Positions 1-9,698 of a stretch of 33,914 nt of DNA are shown here, piece after piece (the stretch's first letter is position 1; the number at the start of each line of letters is the position of its first letter). The DNA is taken from the NCBI GenBank assembly GCA_021811565.1, contig JAJZOL010000026.1:1-33914 (forward strand). The letters are read 5' to 3'. Origin of the DNA: a bacterium (GTDB taxonomy: Bacteria; Armatimonadota; Chthonomonadetes; Chthonomonadales; CAJBBX01). The notes beneath the pieces were generated by a model. That model was given only the letters and a program-made list of their open reading frames with translations, was not told the DNA's origin and ran no database searches. Made by a program: the position numbers and the translations under genes.

Positions 1-3
1 ATC

Positions 4-3000
4 GTGGCGATGATGCAAATGATTCAATGGAGGGTATCCATGTTTTTGAATATGTCTCAGTGTAATCGCGGAAGGTGTCAAAACGCGATTCATCTTGTTA
101 TAGCCTTCTTAGGAGCATGCGTCTTGCTGCATGTTTTCACGGCGTATGCACGGAATTTATCCAGCCGCAACTGGGGCGATATAACTGCGCCGACATACGG
201 CATGATCCAAAAAGGTCTCTTCCACGGCGCGGAGCTTTTCGCGGGGCCGAACCAGTTCGACGGGAACTATTTTCACGGCGTTTTGCCCGATGGCAAGATC
301 GTTAAGCCTGCCGGGATCACCGTTCAAGTAGGCATGAATCCACTCGGAGTCGCATTGACTCCCGACGGCAAGTATCTCGTCACGAGCAATGACGATGAGA
401 GGGGGTTTGGATATCCGCCGCACTCCTCGTCCGTGGTCATGCCGAGCCTCATTAACCCGGTCAATGAGGGGTACTATTCGCTAAGCGTTATTCGCACCTC
501 CGATATGCATGTTATATCGCAAATAAACACCGATGGGCGATACTTTATCGGCTTGCAGATCACTGGCGGCGGTCCCTATACGATTTGGGCGTCAGGGGGA
601 GGGGATAACGATGTCAAAATCTACGATCTTTCCACAACAGGGGAAATCATCAAGTTGCATTCCGCGATACCGATAAAGCCAATTCTTCCCGAGAACAAGG
701 GGTACGTTTCCCATTACACCCCCGCAGCCACTTTCGGAGAGAGGGGGGCAAACGGATATCCGCCTCCCGTCCCAAGCGGATTCTCAAGGCCTTCCGTCAA
801 CGGAGATGGTTCCATCCGCAACCCCGGCGGAGCGGCTATCACCTTTCCCGCTGGCATAGCTCTCGGCGACAACGGCAAATACCTTTACGTGGCGTGTGAC
901 GGGGATAACAGTATCGCGGTCATCGATACGAAAACTAGAACGGTTGTGGCTCGAAAGCCTGCCGGTTACTTTCCTTACGGCGTGTGCGTGAGCGAGAGCG
1001 GCAAATACGTTGCGGTTTCCAACTGGGGGGTTACAGCGTACCGATTCAAGAATCCCCAATACGATACTAACGGGGATTTAAACGGATTGAAGCCAACTCC
1101 AGGCAATAAACCGGATGGCTTTTACGTGCCGATCACAAATGCCAAAGGGAAATTTCCTAAAACATCCTCGGTTTCGATTTATCGCACCCCCTCGGGCGCA
1201 GGTAAACTCATTCAACCAACTGGCGCTGTATATCTGGGGCGTCCATTGGATAGCGAAAAAATAGTCGGCGGGACTCATCCTTCGGCGATGGCTTTGGTGG
1301 GAAAACCTGGGAATGAGATATTGTATGTTTTGCGCACCAATGATGACAGCATCGCTCTCGTGAGAATGAGGGACGGGAAACGGATAGGATCGTTTAACCT
1401 CTCCCCGTTAAGTGGAAGATTCCACTCCTCCAGACCCATTTACGGGGCTTATCCCAATGCAATCGTGGAGTCACCGGATCATAAACGCGTCTACATTGCG
1501 GAAGCTGGAATAAACGCTGTGGCGGTGCTGAATACTGTGAATCCGGAACGCCCCCGATTGGTGAGTTATATCCCGGCGGGTTGGTATCCCACCGCTTTGG
1601 CGATAAGCAAAAACGGCAAGAATCTCTATATTGTGAACGCGAAGGGGATCGGGGAGGACCGTAACCACATCGAGGATAATCCCACCGCCACGGGGATGAT
1701 GTCATTCTCCGATAGCAACTATATCTTTGGCACGGCGCAGAAAGTGGATTTATCTCGAATTAAGCCGTCCGGAGATACGGCGCTGAACCTTAGTTACAGA
1801 GTTCATCCGAGGACGAATCAAAAAATCGTTCCCATAGGCTCTTATCCTTCGAAAGTGATCACTCATGTATTTTTTATCATGCAGGAGAATAAGACTTTCG
1901 ATTCCATGCTCGGCAACCAGAAACACTTTGGTCCCTACGCCAGCACCACCTTCAACAACCCTTTCGGGGAGCGATTCCGAAAAGGGTGGGGGGACAATGC
2001 AAATGGATCGCCTTTTGCGGATCCCCAATACACTCCGGTGGTGCTCAACACTCAGCGACTTGCTGACGCCTTTTCAACCGCCGTTAATTACTACTCCGAT
2101 TCCGAGGAGAGCGATGCGGGGCATCAGTTCTGCGCATCCGGAACCGCCTCCGATTACTCGGAAAAGACGTTGCTGGTGAAGTCCGGGCGAGGGTTGTTGG
2201 TGAATAAGAACTTCGAGCCGGAGGATTATCCTGAATCGGGTTATATCTTCAATAACGCCGCCAGAAGCGGGGTTTCATTCAAAGATTACGGTGACATGAT
2301 TCGAATCGAGGGGACCGATACAGGTTCCAGCACGCCGACACGCATAAATGACCCCTTAAGCGGCAATGCCGGAGCTCCAAGTCTTAACGCGGAGGGAGGC
2401 GTTGCGCAGCCTTTGGAGGATGCGGGAGATGTCACCACCCCAACGCGGGGACTGGGCCAATCCTATTTCCTCGCGCTGCCGGGTTTGGCTGTCCTTGGCG
2501 GAAGGAATCGTAATGGCGAGTTTAGATTGGATCGGAATTATCCCGGTTATAACTTCAATATTTCCGATCAAAGAAGAGCGTTGGAGTTTATACGCGATTT
2601 CCGTCGAATGGAGAAGAGCGGAACCACACCGCAGTTCCTTTACATCTATCTGCCCGACGACCATACGGGAGGGGTGAGCGCACCCAATAGATCGAATGTC
2701 TTCACAAAGTCACCGATGCAACAGGTGGCGGATGGAGACGTGGCTTTGGGCATGGTGGTGCAAGCGATTATGAAAAGCCCGCTTTACTACAATCCTAAAA
2801 CAGGGAAGGGGAGTGCGATATTCATCACCTACGATGACGCTCAAGCGACCTTGGATCATATCCACCAGCATCGCACACCTCTGATTCTTGTGAGTCCTTA
2901 TGCGAAGCCGGGCTATCTTGCCAAGGAGCACTACAGCACCGCATCCATAGTGAAGACGGAGGAGTTGCTACTTGGCATGCAGCCGAATAACCTCGGGGAT

Positions 3001-3315
3001 CTTTTCTCCACCGATTTACGGGATATGTTTCAGGATAGATACAACCACATCACCGTGAGCGATATCGCTTTTACTCGGCGTATCTCCTATAAGCCATCCA
3101 AGGAAGGCGAAAAAATTTGGCGGCTTGCCTCCAAGTTGGATTGTGCGGAGCCGGATCAGGATAGCGAGAGGCTGGGGCGTTTGGCGCGCCTTTCCATAAT
3201 GGCGGATCGGCTTCATTACAGGCAGAACGGCCCCAAGCGGGTAAGCTCTCGGGAGTACGTGTCGGAGCAGAAGGATTTGTATCAAATCGCACTGCAAGTG
3301 GTGAATAGCGATTAG
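4..3315 (+). CDS. YVTN/YncE-type beta-propeller protein fused to a C-terminal phosphoesterase (phospholipase C/acid phosphatase-like) domain; the ORF may continue upstream of the window and the true start may be near 40
   Basis: Repeated propeller motifs (GIALGDNGKYLYVACDGDNSIAVIDTKTRTVVA; NAIVESPDHKRVYIAEAGINAVAVLNT) followed by the phosphoesterase motif HVFFIMQENKTFDSMLGN and a late ITYDDAQATLDHIHQHRTPLILVSPYAKPG block. A hydrophobic signal-like segment follows the internal Met near nt 40. Confidence 0.85.
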   Translation: MAMMQMIQWRVSMFLNMSQCNRGRCQNAIHLVIAFLGACVLLHVFTAYARNLSSRNWGDITAPTYGMIQKGLFHGAELFAGPNQFDGNYFHGVLPDGKIVKPAGITVQVGMNPLGVALTPDGKYLVTSNDDERGFGYPPHSSSVVMPSLINPVNEGYYSLSVIRTSDMHVISQINTDGRYFIGLQITGGGPYTIWASGGGDNDVKIYDLSTTGEIIKLHSAIPIKPILPENKGYVSHYTPAATFGERGANGYPPPVPSGFSRPSVNGDGSIRNPGGAAITFPAGIALGDNGKYLYVACDGDNSIAVIDTKTRTVVARKPAGYFPYGVCVSESGKYVAVSNWGVTAYRFKNPQYDTNGDLNGLKPTPGNKPDGFYVPITNAKGKFPKTSSVSIYRTPSGAGKLIQPTGAVYLGRPLDSEKIVGGTHPSAMALVGKPGNEILYVLRTNDDSIALVRMRDGKRIGSFNLSPLSGRFHSSRPIYGAYPNAIVESPDHKRVYIAEAGINAVAVLNTVNPERPRLVSYIPAGWYPTALAISKNGKNLYIVNAKGIGEDRNHIEDNPTATGMMSFSDSNYIFGTAQKVDLSRIKPSGDTALNLSYRVHPRTNQKIVPIGSYPSKVITHVFFIMQENKTFDSMLGNQKHFGPYASTTFNNPFGERFRKGWGDNANGSPFADPQYTPVVLNTQRLADAFSTAVNYYSDSEESDAGHQFCASGTASDYSEKTLLVKSGRGLLVNKNFEPEDYPESGYIFNNAARSGVSFKDYGDMIRIEGTDTGSSTPTRINDPLSGNAGAPSLNAEGGVAQPLEDAGDVTTPTRGLGQSYFLALPGLAVLGGRNRNGEFRLDRNYPGYNFNISDQRRALEFIRDFRRMEKSGTTPQFLYIYLPDDHTGGVSAPNRSNVFTKSPMQQVADGDVALGMVVQAIMKSPLYYNPKTGKGSAIFITYDDAQATLDHIHQHRTPLILVSPYAKPGYLAKEHYSTASIVKTEELLLGMQPNNLGDLFSTDLRDMFQDRYNHITVSDIAFTRRISYKPSKEGEKIWRLASKLDCAEPDQDSERLGRLARLSIMADRLHYRQNGPKRVSSREYVSEQKDLYQIALQVVNSD

Positions 3316-3357
3316 TTAGCGTAAGAGGCGAGCCTCTGCGGTATTGGCGTAAAACCT

Positions 3358-4041
3358 CTAATCAGCGGGGAGGATCCCAACCATCCTCTCCGCTTCCTCC
3401 TCGGCTTGATTGATCGCCTCTTCGATTTTCAGTGCAATCTCCTGTTTTTGCTCATCCGTCATATTCGGGGGAACGAATATCGGTTCGCCTAACACCATAG
3501 CCCCTTTTGCGAAGAACTTCGGAATCAGATACTTATCCCATGATTTCAAAAGCTTGCGAGGATTGGCGGAGAATCCAAGGGGGATAACGGGGCATCCGCA
3601 TCTCTCCGCCAGAAAGATCGTGCCTTCCTGAACCTTGTGAGAGGGACCGCGAGGACCGTCCGGCGCATAGGAGAGAATCCCTCCCTCCCGCACCTTTTTC
3701 GCCATTTGCAGCACCGCCTTCACTCCTCCTCTGCCCGTGGAACCGCGAATGGTGTGAAATCCGAAGAGCTTGAAGATACGATTTTGGATATCGCCGTCAC
3801 GAGAGAGGGAAATCAAAGCCCAGTAACCTCTGTTTCGGAAATAGTTCGCCGGAACCATCGTTCTTCCGTGCCAGGTGATGAGGATTGCCCCTTTGCCATC
3901 TTTCTCGAATTCACGCATAATGTCTGCGTTTTTGGTCTGCAAGCGCACGGTGAGGGAAATCATCCTGGCAATGAACCAGAGTAACGCTCCGATCAGATCG
4001 CCCCGAAAGCTTTGTTGTCGCTGCTCTTTATCCTTGGACAT
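3358..4041 (-). CDS. DUF374-type lysophospholipid acyltransferase family protein
   Basis: ILITWHGRTMVPANYF, SRDGDIQNRIFKLFGFHTIRGSTGRGGVKAV, SYAPDGPRGPSHKVQEGTIFLAERCGCPVIPLGFSA are typical of the DUF374/LPLAT family. Starts 10 nt after the msbA-like stop. Confidence 0.85.
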   Translation of the reverse strand: MSKDKEQRQQSFRGDLIGALLWFIARMISLTVRLQTKNADIMREFEKDGKGAILITWHGRTMVPANYFRNRGYWALISLSRDGDIQNRIFKLFGFHTIRGSTGRGGVKAVLQMAKKVREGGILSYAPDGPRGPSHKVQEGTIFLAERCGCPVIPLGFSANPRKLLKSWDKYLIPKFFAKGAMVLGEPIFVPPNMTDEQKQEIALKIEEAINQAEEEAERMVGILPAD

Positions 4042-4051
4042 AGCAATACGG

Positions 4052-5947
4052 TTATTCCACTATTTCAGCGCGAAACTGCCTTTCGTATAGTACGCTGTAC
4101 AGACCGCCCTGTTTCATCAGTTCCGCATGGGTGCCGCTTTCGATGATTCTTCCCGCCTCCATCACAAGGATTCGATTGGCGTTCAGAATGGTGGAAAGTC
4201 GGTGCGCGATAATGATCGTGGTTCGGTCTTTCATCAGCTTGTCAAGAGCCTCCTGCACCAAAGCTTCCGAAGAGGCGTCCAAGGAACTGGTGGCTTCATC
4301 CAAGATGAGTAATCTGGGATTCATGAGGATCGCTCTGGCGATGGCGATCCGTTGACGCTCTCCGCCTGACAACCTCACACCGCGATCTCCGACAATCGTG
4401 TTGAATTTTTCAGGCAATCCGTCGATAAAATAGGCGTTTGCCGCATACGCCGCATTCATCACTTCTTCGTCCGTCGCGTCTCGTTTGCCATAAGCGATAT
4501 TATCTCGCAGGGTTCCTGCGAATAGCCATGTCTCCTGCGGTACGATTCCAATTTGCCGACGCAGGGATTCAAGCTTAACATCCCGCACATCCACACCGTC
4601 TATAAGCACTTGCCCTTTTTGAATATCGTAAAATCTGGGAATGAGATCGGCTATGGTGCTTTTTCCTGCACCACTTAACCCCACGATTGCAACGATTTCA
4701 CCGGGTTTCACTTCGAAATTAATATGGTGGAGCACCAGTGGACCATCGCCATAGGAGAAACTAACGTCCCTGAACTCCACATGTCCTTTGATACAGGGCA
4801 TGATGACGGCGTTTTCTTTTTCCTCCACATCACTCTTTTGATCTAAAATCTCGTGAAAGATTCGCGCAGCCGCTGCGAGAGATTGGTGCCGGGTCACATT
4901 GATATTTCCCACGTCGCTCACGGACCGGGCTATGTTTTGCAAAAGGAATACGAACATCATCAACCCGCCTGCATTCATGTTGCTGATCGGTTTCAAGTGC
5001 TCGTTTATCAATTTCGCATTGTACGCCGCCTCGTTGCCGCCAAGGAAAAGTACGAAGGCAATGCCGAATGATCCCAAAAATTCTATTATGGGGCGGAGTT
5101 GGGCACTCTTTTTCACCCCTTTGATAACGGTGTCAAAAGTTTTTTCATTCTCTTCGCTAAAACGATTGATCTCCACCGCCTCGGTGGCGAAGGATTTGAT
5201 AATTCGCACCCCGGATACGGTCTCCTGAGTGATGTTCGTCATATCCGCCAATTTGATCTGTACGAGATCGGAGATGCGGCGTATTCGCCGTCCGATCTTC
5301 ATTACCACGAACCCCATCAGAGGCACCAATATGATCGCCGCAAATGTGAGCCGCCAGCTTGTGGAGAAAAGCAGCACGAAGCTGATGATAATCGTGGTTG
5401 GGGCTGTGATGAAATCCTTGAGGGTCATTGTCGCATTTTGGATAACCGGAACATCGTTGGAGAGCGTGGACATAATGGCTCCGGTACGCTTCTGATTGAA
5501 GAAGGAGAGCGAGAGAGAATGGAGATGAGTGAAAATATCCTCGCGCAGCTTAGTCGTCACTCTCTGCGCAACGAGCGAGAGGAAATATGTTTGACCATAC
5601 CCCAAAATGCCCTTGATGATGAACACAAACACCACGACAATGCATATGAAATTGAGTCGCCCCACGCTGCCGTTAATAAGGGCGTTTACGGAGAGTTTGA
5701 TTCCCACCGCGATAAGTGCCGTAATGCCGCTCGTACCCGCCGCGCAAATCAACCCAATGATGATGGTGGCGGTGTGGGGTTTCAAATACTCCAGCAGGCG
5801 ACGTTGTATCCGTGCGGTGTCCACATCGTTTTGGTCTTTGTTTTTACTCATAATTTTTGAAAGGATTGCAATATATCTGTTTTGTAGTGCGCGTATCATT
5901 TTTTTGAACGTCATTAGCCCGTTATAGTATTCTTTTACGGGAAGCAT
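4052..5947 (-). CDS. ABC transporter with fused permease and ATPase domains, MsbA-like lipid flippase candidate
   Basis: N-terminal TM domain; Walker A GLSGAGKST, signature LSGGERQRIAIARA, Walker B LLILDEATSSLD, H-loop IIAHRLST. Located in the lpx cluster. Confidence 0.9.
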   Translation of the reverse strand: MLPVKEYYNGLMTFKKMIRALQNRYIAILSKIMSKNKDQNDVDTARIQRRLLEYLKPHTATIIIGLICAAGTSGITALIAVGIKLSVNALINGSVGRLNFICIVVVFVFIIKGILGYGQTYFLSLVAQRVTTKLREDIFTHLHSLSLSFFNQKRTGAIMSTLSNDVPVIQNATMTLKDFITAPTTIIISFVLLFSTSWRLTFAAIILVPLMGFVVMKIGRRIRRISDLVQIKLADMTNITQETVSGVRIIKSFATEAVEINRFSEENEKTFDTVIKGVKKSAQLRPIIEFLGSFGIAFVLFLGGNEAAYNAKLINEHLKPISNMNAGGLMMFVFLLQNIARSVSDVGNINVTRHQSLAAAARIFHEILDQKSDVEEKENAVIMPCIKGHVEFRDVSFSYGDGPLVLHHINFEVKPGEIVAIVGLSGAGKSTIADLIPRFYDIQKGQVLIDGVDVRDVKLESLRRQIGIVPQETWLFAGTLRDNIAYGKRDATDEEVMNAAYAANAYFIDGLPEKFNTIVGDRGVRLSGGERQRIAIARAILMNPRLLILDEATSSLDASSEALVQEALDKLMKDRTTIIIAHRLSTILNANRILVMEAGRIIESGTHAELMKQGGLYSVLYERQFRAEIVE

Positions 5948-6030
5948 CCATACTCAATTTCCATCCTTAGCTGTTGTTTACTTCATATTTCCGCCGCCGC
6001 GTGCCGAAAATCGCAACCGTTATAATGGAT

Positions 6031-6097
6031 GTGGCTACTATCACTTTCCAAAGATAAGCCAATGTGCGCAAATATTTCTGTAAAAGTGGCTAATATC
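6031..6097. repeat. two copies of a GTGGCTANTATC motif upstream of the msbA-like gene
   Basis: GTGGCTACTATC at 6031-6042 and GTGGCTAATATC at 6086-6097; a third copy, GTGGCTATTATC, lies at 22006-22017. Confidence 0.55.
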
Positions 6098-6192
6098 GCT
6101 CATTTTAGGCTGATACAGGAACTGTGCAATTCCATGTTCCTATTATTATATAGCAAACGGGGGTGATATGTCTTTTTACCGGTTGCTTTTCC

Positions 6193-7512
6193 CTAACCGT
6201 TCATCAGTTCCATGGCAATTTGCGCGGTCCTCTCGCTAGCACCGACCTCACCCAGCATCTCTTTGATATGCGACAGTTCGTTTCGTATGGCTTGACGTGT
6301 GTCGGGCTCCTTCAAATAAGAGAGAATATGAGAGGCGATTGTCTCGGGTGTCGCTTCGTTCTGAATGTATTCCGGAACCACTCGTTTTTGAGCGATGATA
6401 TTCGGCATTCCAATGTGTTCGGGATTGATGTGTCTAATCCGTCTTTCGAACTCCATCAGGCGCGAGCCTCGGTAGATTATCACCATCGGGGTGCGCAATA
6501 TCGCGGCTTCCAATGTGGCGGTTCCCGAACATATCATCAAGGCGTCGGAGTGAGCCATGACATTCCATGTTTGATCCCTCGTAATGATAAAGGATGGGGA
6601 TCCGCTGCACTTATGAATGGGGGCTTTCCCTATGTTCACCATCTCCTTGATATTTTTTCCGCGCAAGGTGAACCCCTCGGGAGTGGTGATGATTCTTTCG
6701 CGTTGTCTGTTTTCACGCTGGTTTCGCTTCGCAGGCGCGGAGTTTCTGTTCATATGCGCTTCCACCAGTTTCTCGATTCTCTTCGCGGCTATGTCGGATG
6801 CAGCGGCGAACACGAATTGCGGAGACATGATTGATTGGGTGATTATCTCCGCCGCTTCGAGCATCACCGGAGTGTTGTATTGCACCTCGAATGGTCTGCT
6901 GCCTGGAAGCAATCCAATAATGGGACGATCGGAGGCAAGCCCGAACTTCTTGCAGAACTGATCACGTGATAAAGAAGCTCGCACGATTTCGACTAAAGGA
7001 TGCCCGACATATTCCACATTCGCGCCTAACCCCTTTAGACGTTCCGCGGACCATGGGAATGGAGTGGCAATCTTATCGGTGATGCCCGCTAACTCCGCCC
7101 CTTTGGTGCCTGTGCGTCTCCACGAACCGGGCGGGAAATAATAGAGGATATGAAACCCCTTCGGTTTGCACCATTTCGCCACGCGAACATTAAATGCGCC
7201 AAAATCTATCAGGATGATCACTTCCGGCTTGCGGCGGTTAATTTCGCCGAGAATATGGGGGTAGATGGAATATCTTATCTTCGGATAGACCTTCAAGGTT
7301 TCCACCACCCCAATCGCGGACCACAGACTGCTGTCGTAGAGTATCTCTACGCCGGCTTTCGCCATGTTGGCTCCGCCGATTCCCCATAGGGGGATTTCAG
7401 GTCGCAAGGCGTGTATGGCGTTCGCCAATGCGCCGCCAGACATATCTCCGGATATCTCGCCTGATATGATCGCTATTCCTGACACTTCACCCTCGTCAAT
7501 TGGTGACGCCAA
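6193..7512 (-). CDS. lpxB: lipid-A-disaccharide synthase
   Basis: ISGEISGDMSGGALANAI..., PLWGIGGANMAKAGVEILYD, LIDFGAFNVRVAKWCK, YYFPPGSWRRTGTK, LLPGSRPFEV, ICSGTATLEAAILRTPMVIIYRGS are LpxB hallmarks. The given start codon is TTG. Confidence 0.93.
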   Translation of the reverse strand: MASPIDEGEVSGIAIISGEISGDMSGGALANAIHALRPEIPLWGIGGANMAKAGVEILYDSSLWSAIGVVETLKVYPKIRYSIYPHILGEINRRKPEVIILIDFGAFNVRVAKWCKPKGFHILYYFPPGSWRRTGTKGAELAGITDKIATPFPWSAERLKGLGANVEYVGHPLVEIVRASLSRDQFCKKFGLASDRPIIGLLPGSRPFEVQYNTPVMLEAAEIITQSIMSPQFVFAAASDIAAKRIEKLVEAHMNRNSAPAKRNQRENRQRERIITTPEGFTLRGKNIKEMVNIGKAPIHKCSGSPSFIITRDQTWNVMAHSDALMICSGTATLEAAILRTPMVIIYRGSRLMEFERRIRHINPEHIGMPNIIAQKRVVPEYIQNEATPETIASHILSYLKEPDTRQAIRNELSHIKEMLGEVGASERTAQIAMELMNG

Positions 7513-7550
7513 ATCAAAGTTCAGCGCACCGATACATTCATTTCATTGGA

Positions 7551-8351
7551 TCAATAGCGCGGATTATCGTTCCCTCGTCCTGCGTAGCCGCCCATCGTGC
7601 CCCTCATGAAATTGAGGAGATACTCCAGCTCATCGCATTTCTCCACCTCTTCCTCAATTCTTTCCATCGCTTGAGATAGGTTCAAGTTGGATCGATACAA
7701 CAGCTTATACGCCTGCCGGAGTATGGCGCGAACATTCGGCGGAGCGCCGCTGCGCCGCAGCCCGATCTTGTTTAACTCCAACACGCGGGCGGGGGTGCCG
7801 TCAGCCAACATGTACGGGGGCACATCCTGATTGATCTTCGCCATTCCGCCGATCATCGCGAGCTTTCCGATTCGGCAGAACTGATGAATGCCCGCCGCTC
7901 CGCCAAACACCGTGTTATCCTCTACCGTCACATGTCCGCTTAACCCAACGTAACTCGAAATGGTGTTACCATTGCCGATCTCGCAGTTGTGCCCAACATG
8001 GGCGTAAGCCATAAACATGTTGTCACTCCCAATACGTGTGGCGCCGCCTTCGCCCACCGCACGATGCAATGTGCAGCATTCTCGGATGATATTGTGATCC
8101 CCGATGATCACGAAACTTCGCTCTCCGTGGTACTTATGATCCTGAGGGGGGCCGCCTATCACCGCATTCGGCCATATCTGACAATGTCTGCCAATACGCG
8201 TTCCGCTATGAAGGATAACGCTCGCTTCCAGCCGTGTTCCTTCACCTATCTGAACATCGTCTTCTATGATACAATATGGTCCAACTGTAATATTATCCGC
8301 CAGATACGCTCCGGTGTGAATGATGGCGGTTGGGTGGATGTTTTTCGCCAT
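7551..8351 (-). CDS. lpxA: acyl-ACP--UDP-N-acetylglucosamine O-acyltransferase
   Basis: Left-handed beta-helix hexapeptide repeats; IHPTAIIHTGAYLADNITVGPYCIIEDDVQIGEGTRLEASVILHSGTRIG; FMAYAHVGHNCEIGN. Confidence 0.94.
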   Translation of the reverse strand: MAKNIHPTAIIHTGAYLADNITVGPYCIIEDDVQIGEGTRLEASVILHSGTRIGRHCQIWPNAVIGGPPQDHKYHGERSFVIIGDHNIIRECCTLHRAVGEGGATRIGSDNMFMAYAHVGHNCEIGNGNTISSYVGLSGHVTVEDNTVFGGAAGIHQFCRIGKLAMIGGMAKINQDVPPYMLADGTPARVLELNKIGLRRSGAPPNVRAILRQAYKLLYRSNLNLSQAMERIEEEVEKCDELEYLLNFMRGTMGGYAGRGNDNPRY

Positions 8352-8354
8352 TCC

Positions 8355-8828
8355 CTACTCCTTCACAGACTCCTTGCCTAACGTCGGCATCTCTGTTTGA
8401 CGACGGTCCAACAATCCAAACGTGATTTCGCATTGAACGGCAATCTCATCATCCACCTTGCTAGTGAGTTTAACCTTCCCAAATGGCTTGCGAAAGTATT
8501 TTAACTCCGCCTCGGTGATTAGAGTATCCCCCGGAACCACAGGGCGACGAAAACGCACGTTCTCCATTGCGGCAAGAACCGGCAGTTTGTCTCCGTATTC
8601 GCTTAGGGATAACATAAGCACGCCGCCAACCTGCGCCATAGCCTCAATGATGAGCACGCCCGGCATCATAGCCTGTCCGGGGAAATGCCCGTTGAAAAAA
8701 TCCTCGTTGATCGTGACATTTTTCAACCCAACTGATCTTTTACCCGGCTCCAACTCCAAGATACGGTCCACCAGAAGCATCGGGAACCGGTGAGGGAGCA
8801 GAGTGCGGATCTGTTCGATATCAAGCAT
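8355..8828 (-). CDS. fabZ: 3-hydroxyacyl-[acyl-carrier-protein] dehydratase FabZ (ORF extends to 8864; start placed at MLDIEQI)
   Basis: LDIEQIRTLLPHRFPMLLVDRILELEPG, NEDFFNGHFPGQAMMPGVLIIEAMAQVGG is the FabZ hot-dog signature. Confidence 0.94.
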   Translation of the reverse strand: MLDIEQIRTLLPHRFPMLLVDRILELEPGKRSVGLKNVTINEDFFNGHFPGQAMMPGVLIIEAMAQVGGVLMLSLSEYGDKLPVLAAMENVRFRRPVVPGDTLITEAELKYFRKPFGKVKLTSKVDDEIAVQCEITFGLLDRRQTEMPTLGKESVKE

Positions 8829-8863
8829 GAAGGTCTCCTTTATCGTGTTGGATATAATATCCA

Positions 8864-9694
8864 TTAGTTTTGCTTGTCATTCTTAATTATCTCTTCAAAC
8901 ATCGCTTTTAAAAACTTTGTGTTGCCGTAATGACTCGGCTTATACGCTGTGATGGATGTGGCGATCAATGTGTTGCCTAGACTGAAATCACCAATCATAT
9001 CCAATAATTTATGTCTGCAACATTCCGAGGGCAATAGTTCAGATGACGAGTAATGGTCGGGATATACGACCAGAGTGTTTCCAAAATTGCCGCCTAATCC
9101 CAATCCCGCCGCATGCAAAGCCTCCACCTCTTCAATGAAGCCGAAGGTTCTGGCGGGTGCGATCTCCTTGACGTAATCCGTGGTACCATGTAAATAATCC
9201 GATATTTGCATCCCGATTAGAGGGTGCGGAAAGTCAATAATGCATGTTAATCGCATCCCATCGGTAGGAATGGCGCAATATACTGAATCATTATATTTAC
9301 GTGCGATAGGTTCGTGCAATGTGCGTGTGGGAATGACATTCCCCGATGCCCGGAGCAACGGCTTTAACGCTTTCACCCATTCCGCCGCCCCTCCGTCAAG
9401 GATAGGCATCTCGCTCCCGTCCATATGGATATCCGCATTGCGCACGTTTAACGCGAACAGTGCCGATAGTAGATGCTCGACCATATCGATTCGAACGTCA
9501 ACCACTCCCAAGGATGTGCAACGTCGCGCATCCACGACGAAGTCAACCGAAGCGGGAATAATCCTATCTTTTACAAGGAACCGGATCCCCGCGTTCTCAT
9601 CACCCGGGGTTATTAGAACCGCGTTCTCCTTGCCGGAATGAATGCCGATACCGGATATCCTTGTCGTCCCTGTTAATTCCATGCAAAACGGCAT
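8864..9694 (-). CDS. lpxC: UDP-3-O-acyl-N-acetylglucosamine deacetylase (ORF extends to 9724; start placed at MPFCMELTG)
   Basis: TRISGIGIHSGKENAVLITPG, DMVEHLLSALFALNVRNADIHMDGSEMPILDGG, ARTFGFIEEVEAL, CCRHKLLDMIGDFSL. Confidence 0.94.
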   Translation of the reverse strand: MPFCMELTGTTRISGIGIHSGKENAVLITPGDENAGIRFLVKDRIIPASVDFVVDARRCTSLGVVDVRIDMVEHLLSALFALNVRNADIHMDGSEMPILDGGAAEWVKALKPLLRASGNVIPTRTLHEPIARKYNDSVYCAIPTDGMRLTCIIDFPHPLIGMQISDYLHGTTDYVKEIAPARTFGFIEEVEALHAAGLGLGGNFGNTLVVYPDHYSSSELLPSECCRHKLLDMIGDFSLGNTLIATSITAYKPSHYGNTKFLKAMFEEIIKNDKQN

Positions 9695-9698
9695 GCGT

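Noticed and set aside
3316-3357. AGAGGC-GA-GCCTCT inverted repeat between convergent genes, considered as a terminator
   Set aside because: Only a 2-nt loop and no T-tract on either strand; insufficient for a confident terminator call.
5099-5860. 253-aa plus-strand ORF opposite the msbA-like gene
   Set aside because: Fully antisense to a clear ABC transporter; composition (His/Asp/Arg-rich, no domain motif) is typical of a shadow ORF.
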